DNA of 7,407 nucleotides. Source: an uncultured Archangium sp. (lineage in GTDB: Bacteria; Myxococcota; Myxococcia; Myxococcales; Myxococcaceae). Below the pieces are notes generated by a model. It was given only the letters and a program-made list of their open reading frames with translations, searched no databases and was not told where the DNA came from. The stretch is from the NCBI GenBank assembly GCA_946479335.1, contig CAMLFP010000283.1, positions 1 through 7,407 of the forward strand. Direction: 5' to 3'. Positions 5,452 to 7,407 of this stretch are shown one piece after another. The translations under genes were made by a program, and so were the position numbers. Numbering within the stretch: position 1 is the stretch's first letter; every line of letters begins with the position of its first letter.

Positions 5452-6192
5452 TCAGGCCGCGAAGCGATGCTCGCGGTGCCATTCAAGCGCCTGTTGATCA
5501 GGCGCTGAGCGTTCCGGCAGACGAAGTTTTTCCCCACGAAGGTCGAGGATCGCACCGCGGTTCTCGACCTTTCCTTTTTCGAGCTTTCGCGAGCACACCA
5601 GCCGGAGCGCGCTGTCGAAGGTGATGAGCCCGCTATCGAAGGCGCGATCGAGCAACGCGTTGAGGAGCAACCCGTTGGTCGCGTCAGTCCGGCGCATCGC
5701 GTCCTCGGACCACGGGATGATGTGACTCGCGATCAACAGCTCGGGAACATCGAGCTGCGAAATCGCGCACCGACCTCCGTACGCCGCGAGGAGTTCTTCA
5801 CGGAAGAAGCGCTGATGCCGCCGCACCGTCACCATGCGTCGTGTCTCGCTCTCACCCGAAGGTTTGAGCGACGGCGGCAACACGGGCTCGACGAGCGCCT
5901 CCATCTCGTCGACGACTTCGCCGCGAGACTTCGAGAACTCCGCCCACAACTTCTCATCGGCCTGACTCGCGCCGGAGAGCCCTTTGCGGCCCGACGCACG
6001 AAACGTCGGGTCGAGGCTCGCGAAGTTGCAGGCCTTCATCGAGAGCGCGCCGGGCGAACGTGTTCCGAGCAGCTCCGCGAGACGAACGATTCGTGGGTTC
6101 GTCTTGTGGAGCTTTCCGAAGGGCTCCGTGAGGTACAGCCGCAACGCGACCAACTGCTCGTCCCTCGACCACGACGCATTTCTGCTCGGCAT
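5452..6192 (-). CDS. HNH endonuclease-family protein (HNH_2 type), third HNH residue altered
   Basis: 246 residues from the ATG at 6192, where family members typically begin a few residues before a W-[ST]-R-D-E segment; a GTG at 6210 would add six. The N-terminal part (W8-S-R-D-E, F25-G-K-L-H-K-T-N-P, N56-F-A-S-L-D) matches a recognisable family of putative restriction-type HNH proteins. The C-terminal part has R124-R-H-Q-R-F-F-R, C142-A-I-S and the ββα-metal motif: ASHIIPW with His157, NGLLLN with Asn173, then ALLDRAFD. Relatives usually read ALHDxAFD, so the third HNH His appears as Leu181 (codon 5650-5652). The neighbouring Asp182 might compensate; otherwise activity should be lowered. The predicted role is DNA cleavage in defence. 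The gene follows the Cys-rich gene after 31 bases and shares its strand with the DUF3427 gene. Its G+C is lower than that of the kinase gene, which is compatible with horizontal acquisition. Confidence 0.8.
   Translation of the reverse strand: MPSRNASWSRDEQLVALRLYLTEPFGKLHKTNPRIVRLAELLGTRSPGALSMKACNFASLDPTFRASGRKGLSGASQADEKLWAEFSKSRGEVVDEMEALVEPVLPPSLKPSGESETRRMVTVRRHQRFFREELLAAYGGRCAISQLDVPELLIASHIIPWSEDAMRRTDATNGLLLNALLDRAFDSGLITFDSALRLVCSRKLEKGKVENRGAILDLRGEKLRLPERSAPDQQALEWHREHRFAA
5486..5506. repeat. Perfect 8-bp inverted repeat (stem-loop) just past the kinase gene
   Basis: AGCGCCTG (5486-5493), TTGAT loop, CAGGCGCT (5499-5506). It folds equally on both strands and has no T-tract. It lies 34 bases past the kinase stop and within the last codons of the HNH gene. 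Part of it, TGATCAGGC (5495-5503), is a direct repeat of 5449-5457, the overlapping-stop region. Confidence 0.5.
5539..5579 (+). terminator. Intrinsic-terminator-like hairpin for the receiver-kinase transcript
   Basis: On the plus-strand RNA, 5539-5553 pairs with 5557-5571 as 15 consecutive base pairs (two of them G-U) around an ACC loop. The outer nine pairs, AAGGTCGAG with CTCGACCTT, are perfect. A T-rich tail, TCCTTTTT, follows directly (5572-5579). The two wobbles would be A-C mismatches on the opposite RNA, so the structure favours the plus strand. It starts 87 bases after the kinase stop and is embedded in the HNH coding region on the other strand. Confidence 0.65.
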
Positions 6193-6223
6193 GCGGCGAG
6201 ACTTTCCCACCGAATCGAACTGT

Positions 6224-6577
6224 TCAACCTGCGGAGACTTCGACGGTCAACGAGGCGTCGATGAACGGCACGCCCAACGCCGCCGCGCACCGGCGACACG
6301 CAGGCACGACACCAAGTACCGCATGCGAAGTCGCGCCATCGGCGTGGCGGTCACAGCGTGCGAACAGCTGACACGGGAGCGCCCGGAGCGCTTCGGCCCC
6401 GGTCACGAAGTAGCGCGACGGGCAGCGGCGCGCGGAGACGTGCGACTCACCGATTTGTCTCAACTCGCGGACCATGCCGCGCGCATCTCTCGCCGTGACT
6501 TGATCGAGCAACACCTCGTCGGCCGCGCGAACGACCTGCCAGCGACCTCTTCTGAAGCGCACGCACAGGTCACACAT
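6224..6577 (-). CDS. Small Cys-rich putative zinc-binding protein
   Basis: 117 residues, not recognised as a named family. The ATG at 6577 is the only usable start, since an in-frame stop lies 8 codons upstream. Seven Cys are present, several in ligand-like pairs: C2-x2-C5 at the very N-terminus, Cys52, Cys69, C75-x2-H78, His85 and C94-x2-C97. The last three groups resemble a zinc-ribbon or treble-clef type site. A central helical stretch (about 17-45) lacks Cys. The coding case rests on its fit between two same-strand genes (41 bases after DUF3427, 31-13 bases before HNH depending on start) and on the paired Cys spacing. It may be a DNA-binding or specificity partner of the HNH protein, but this is inference from position only. 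No good Shine-Dalgarno is visible (CCAGG lies about 10 bases upstream). Confidence 0.55.
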   Translation of the reverse strand: MCDLCVRFRRGRWQVVRAADEVLLDQVTARDARGMVRELRQIGESHVSARRCPSRYFVTGAEALRALPCQLFARCDRHADGATSHAVLGVVPACRRCAAALGVPFIDASLTVEVSAG

Positions 6578-6618
6578 GCGCGTCGAACCTGGCCTACTTC
6601 ACTCGCGCTCCACAACGC

Positions 6619-7407
6619 TCACTTCTCGAATCGAACGCCGATTTCCTTCGCGACAGCCACTGGCACCGGCGCCACCAGCTCGAAGTCGACACGCATCGGG
6701 CCGCTGCCTTCGTGGCGCTTCACCTTCACTTCACCGAGGTACGCGGCCTCCGCGTGCGAGCCCGACTGCACGAAGAGGCGAATGGTGACGCCACGTTGCT
6801 GATGTTCGAGCACTCGCCGGCCCGCTTCGTTCTTCGGCGTCATCCGGTTCTGGCTGGTCCACTTGAAGTGCGTGGGGCTCGCGAGTTGGTTCTCGTACTG
6901 CTGAGACTCCTTCGCGCCGCTGGTGTCGAGCTTGGTGATGATGACGAGCTCGGTGTCGCCGAACTGAAGAAGGCCGCTGTTGTGTCGCGCCGGGTCGTAC
7001 TGCGTGCCGAAGTAACGGACGATTTCTGGCCGCCGATAGAAGCGGTGCAGCTCCAAGTCGGCCGGAGTGCGCAACACGCCACCGTGGCGCTCTTCGAAGT
7101 AGCGGTTGAGCACCGGCAAGATGCGGCCTTCCACTTCGCGGAGCAGCTCCGCGCCGAGGCTGTCGCGGATCGCCTTCGCGAGTTGCAGCGACTTGGTGAG
7201 CGCGCCCGGCGCGAGCTTCTTGTCGAGCGTGTCCAGCGCGCTCGTCGACTCGAAGTCGTCATGCTCGGGCAACCACTGCGGGAAGCGCCGGAAGAACGCT
7301 TCATACGCGTCAGCGACAGACTCTTCTCCGCTCGCGAGGCCCCAAACGACTGCGTGCGCGTGCACGCGTTGGGCCTGCCAATCCTTCTCGAGGCTCTGGA
7401 GAAAGCG
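6619..7407 (-). CDS. DUF3427-domain protein (probable C-terminus of a superfamily II helicase), 5' end missing
   Basis: 262 C-terminal residues are visible. The frame runs open through the right edge (RFLQSLEKDWQAQR precedes the in-window GTG at 7365), so the start lies outside. Residues 1-115 are mostly helical. From about residue 120 the features recalled for DUF3427 appear in order: LHRFYRRPEIVRYFG, GLLQFGDTELVIITKLD, YENQLASPTHFKWTSQNR, then IRLFV, AAYLG, and GPMRVDFELVAPVP near the end. In known proteins this domain usually closes long DEAD/DEAH-type helicases, often with a PLD-like nuclease domain in front, found among defence genes. Helicase motifs would lie beyond the window, so the helicase part is inference. 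The gene is the first visible member of a same-strand run with the Cys-rich and HNH genes. It could alternatively be a stand-alone DUF3427 protein with an unknown N-terminus. Confidence 0.68.
   Translation of the reverse strand, partial: RFLQSLEKDWQAQRVHAHAVVWGLASGEESVADAYEAFFRRFPQWLPEHDDFESTSALDTLDKKLAPGALTKSLQLAKAIRDSLGAELLREVEGRILPVLNRYFEERHGGVLRTPADLELHRFYRRPEIVRYFGTQYDPARHNSGLLQFGDTELVIITKLDTSGAKESQQYENQLASPTHFKWTSQNRMTPKNEAGRRVLEHQQRGVTIRLFVQSGSHAEAAYLGEVKVKRHEGSGPMRVDFELVAPVPVAVAKEIGVRFEK

Noticed and set aside
5984..6802. Plus-strand ORF of 272 codons across the Cys-rich gene
   Set aside because: It crosses three minus-strand genes, including conserved HNH and DUF3427 segments, and its product shows no family features.
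1..7407. tRNA, rRNA, CRISPR array, insertion sequence or attachment site
   Set aside because: No cloverleaf, no regularly spaced repeats, no transposase or integrase and no long terminal repeats were seen on either strand.

Overview
The window is GC-rich (hand-counted 60-base blocks in the centre are close to 70% G+C) with strong codon-position-3 bias. A Ser/Thr-kinase-like gene paired with a single-domain response regulator, V4R and haemerythrin-like sensors and a CREST/ceramidase protein suggest a myxobacterium or close relative (Myxococcota). This assignment is an inference from content, since there is no marker gene. Both ends cut through genes.

Layout, left to right. (1) The 3' part of a plus-strand nickel/cobalt (UreH/HupE-like) membrane transporter with a His-rich loop. 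(2) A minus-strand cluster, in transcription order: a ceramidase-family membrane hydrolase (3536 to 2805), an 83-base gap, a degenerate haemerythrin-like four-helix protein (2721 to 2299), a tandem V4R-domain protein overlapping it by 4 bases (2302 to 1100), and a small unrecognised protein (1090 to 728) that starts 9 bases after the V4R stop, in the same frame. (3) Divergent from the ceramidase gene, a plus-strand pair: a CheY-like receiver protein and, 15 bases later, a kinase-fold protein whose HRD catalytic Asp is Asn (HHN). (4) Converging on that pair with abutting stop codons, a minus-strand cassette running in from the right edge: the C-terminal part of a DUF3427 protein (a domain usually found at the end of superfamily II helicases), a small Cys-rich putative zinc protein, and an HNH endonuclease-family protein whose third HNH histidine is Leu.

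How the parts may work together. The receiver and pseudokinase-like protein look like a signalling pair that responds to an unlinked histidine kinase. The haemerythrin-like and V4R proteins look like a translationally coupled small-molecule or redox sensing pair. The DUF3427/Cys-rich/HNH cassette has lower and more variable G+C than its neighbours and looks like an acquired genome-defence or restriction cassette. A long hairpin with a T-rich tail, well placed to end the receiver-kinase transcript, lies inside the 3' coding region of the opposing HNH gene.
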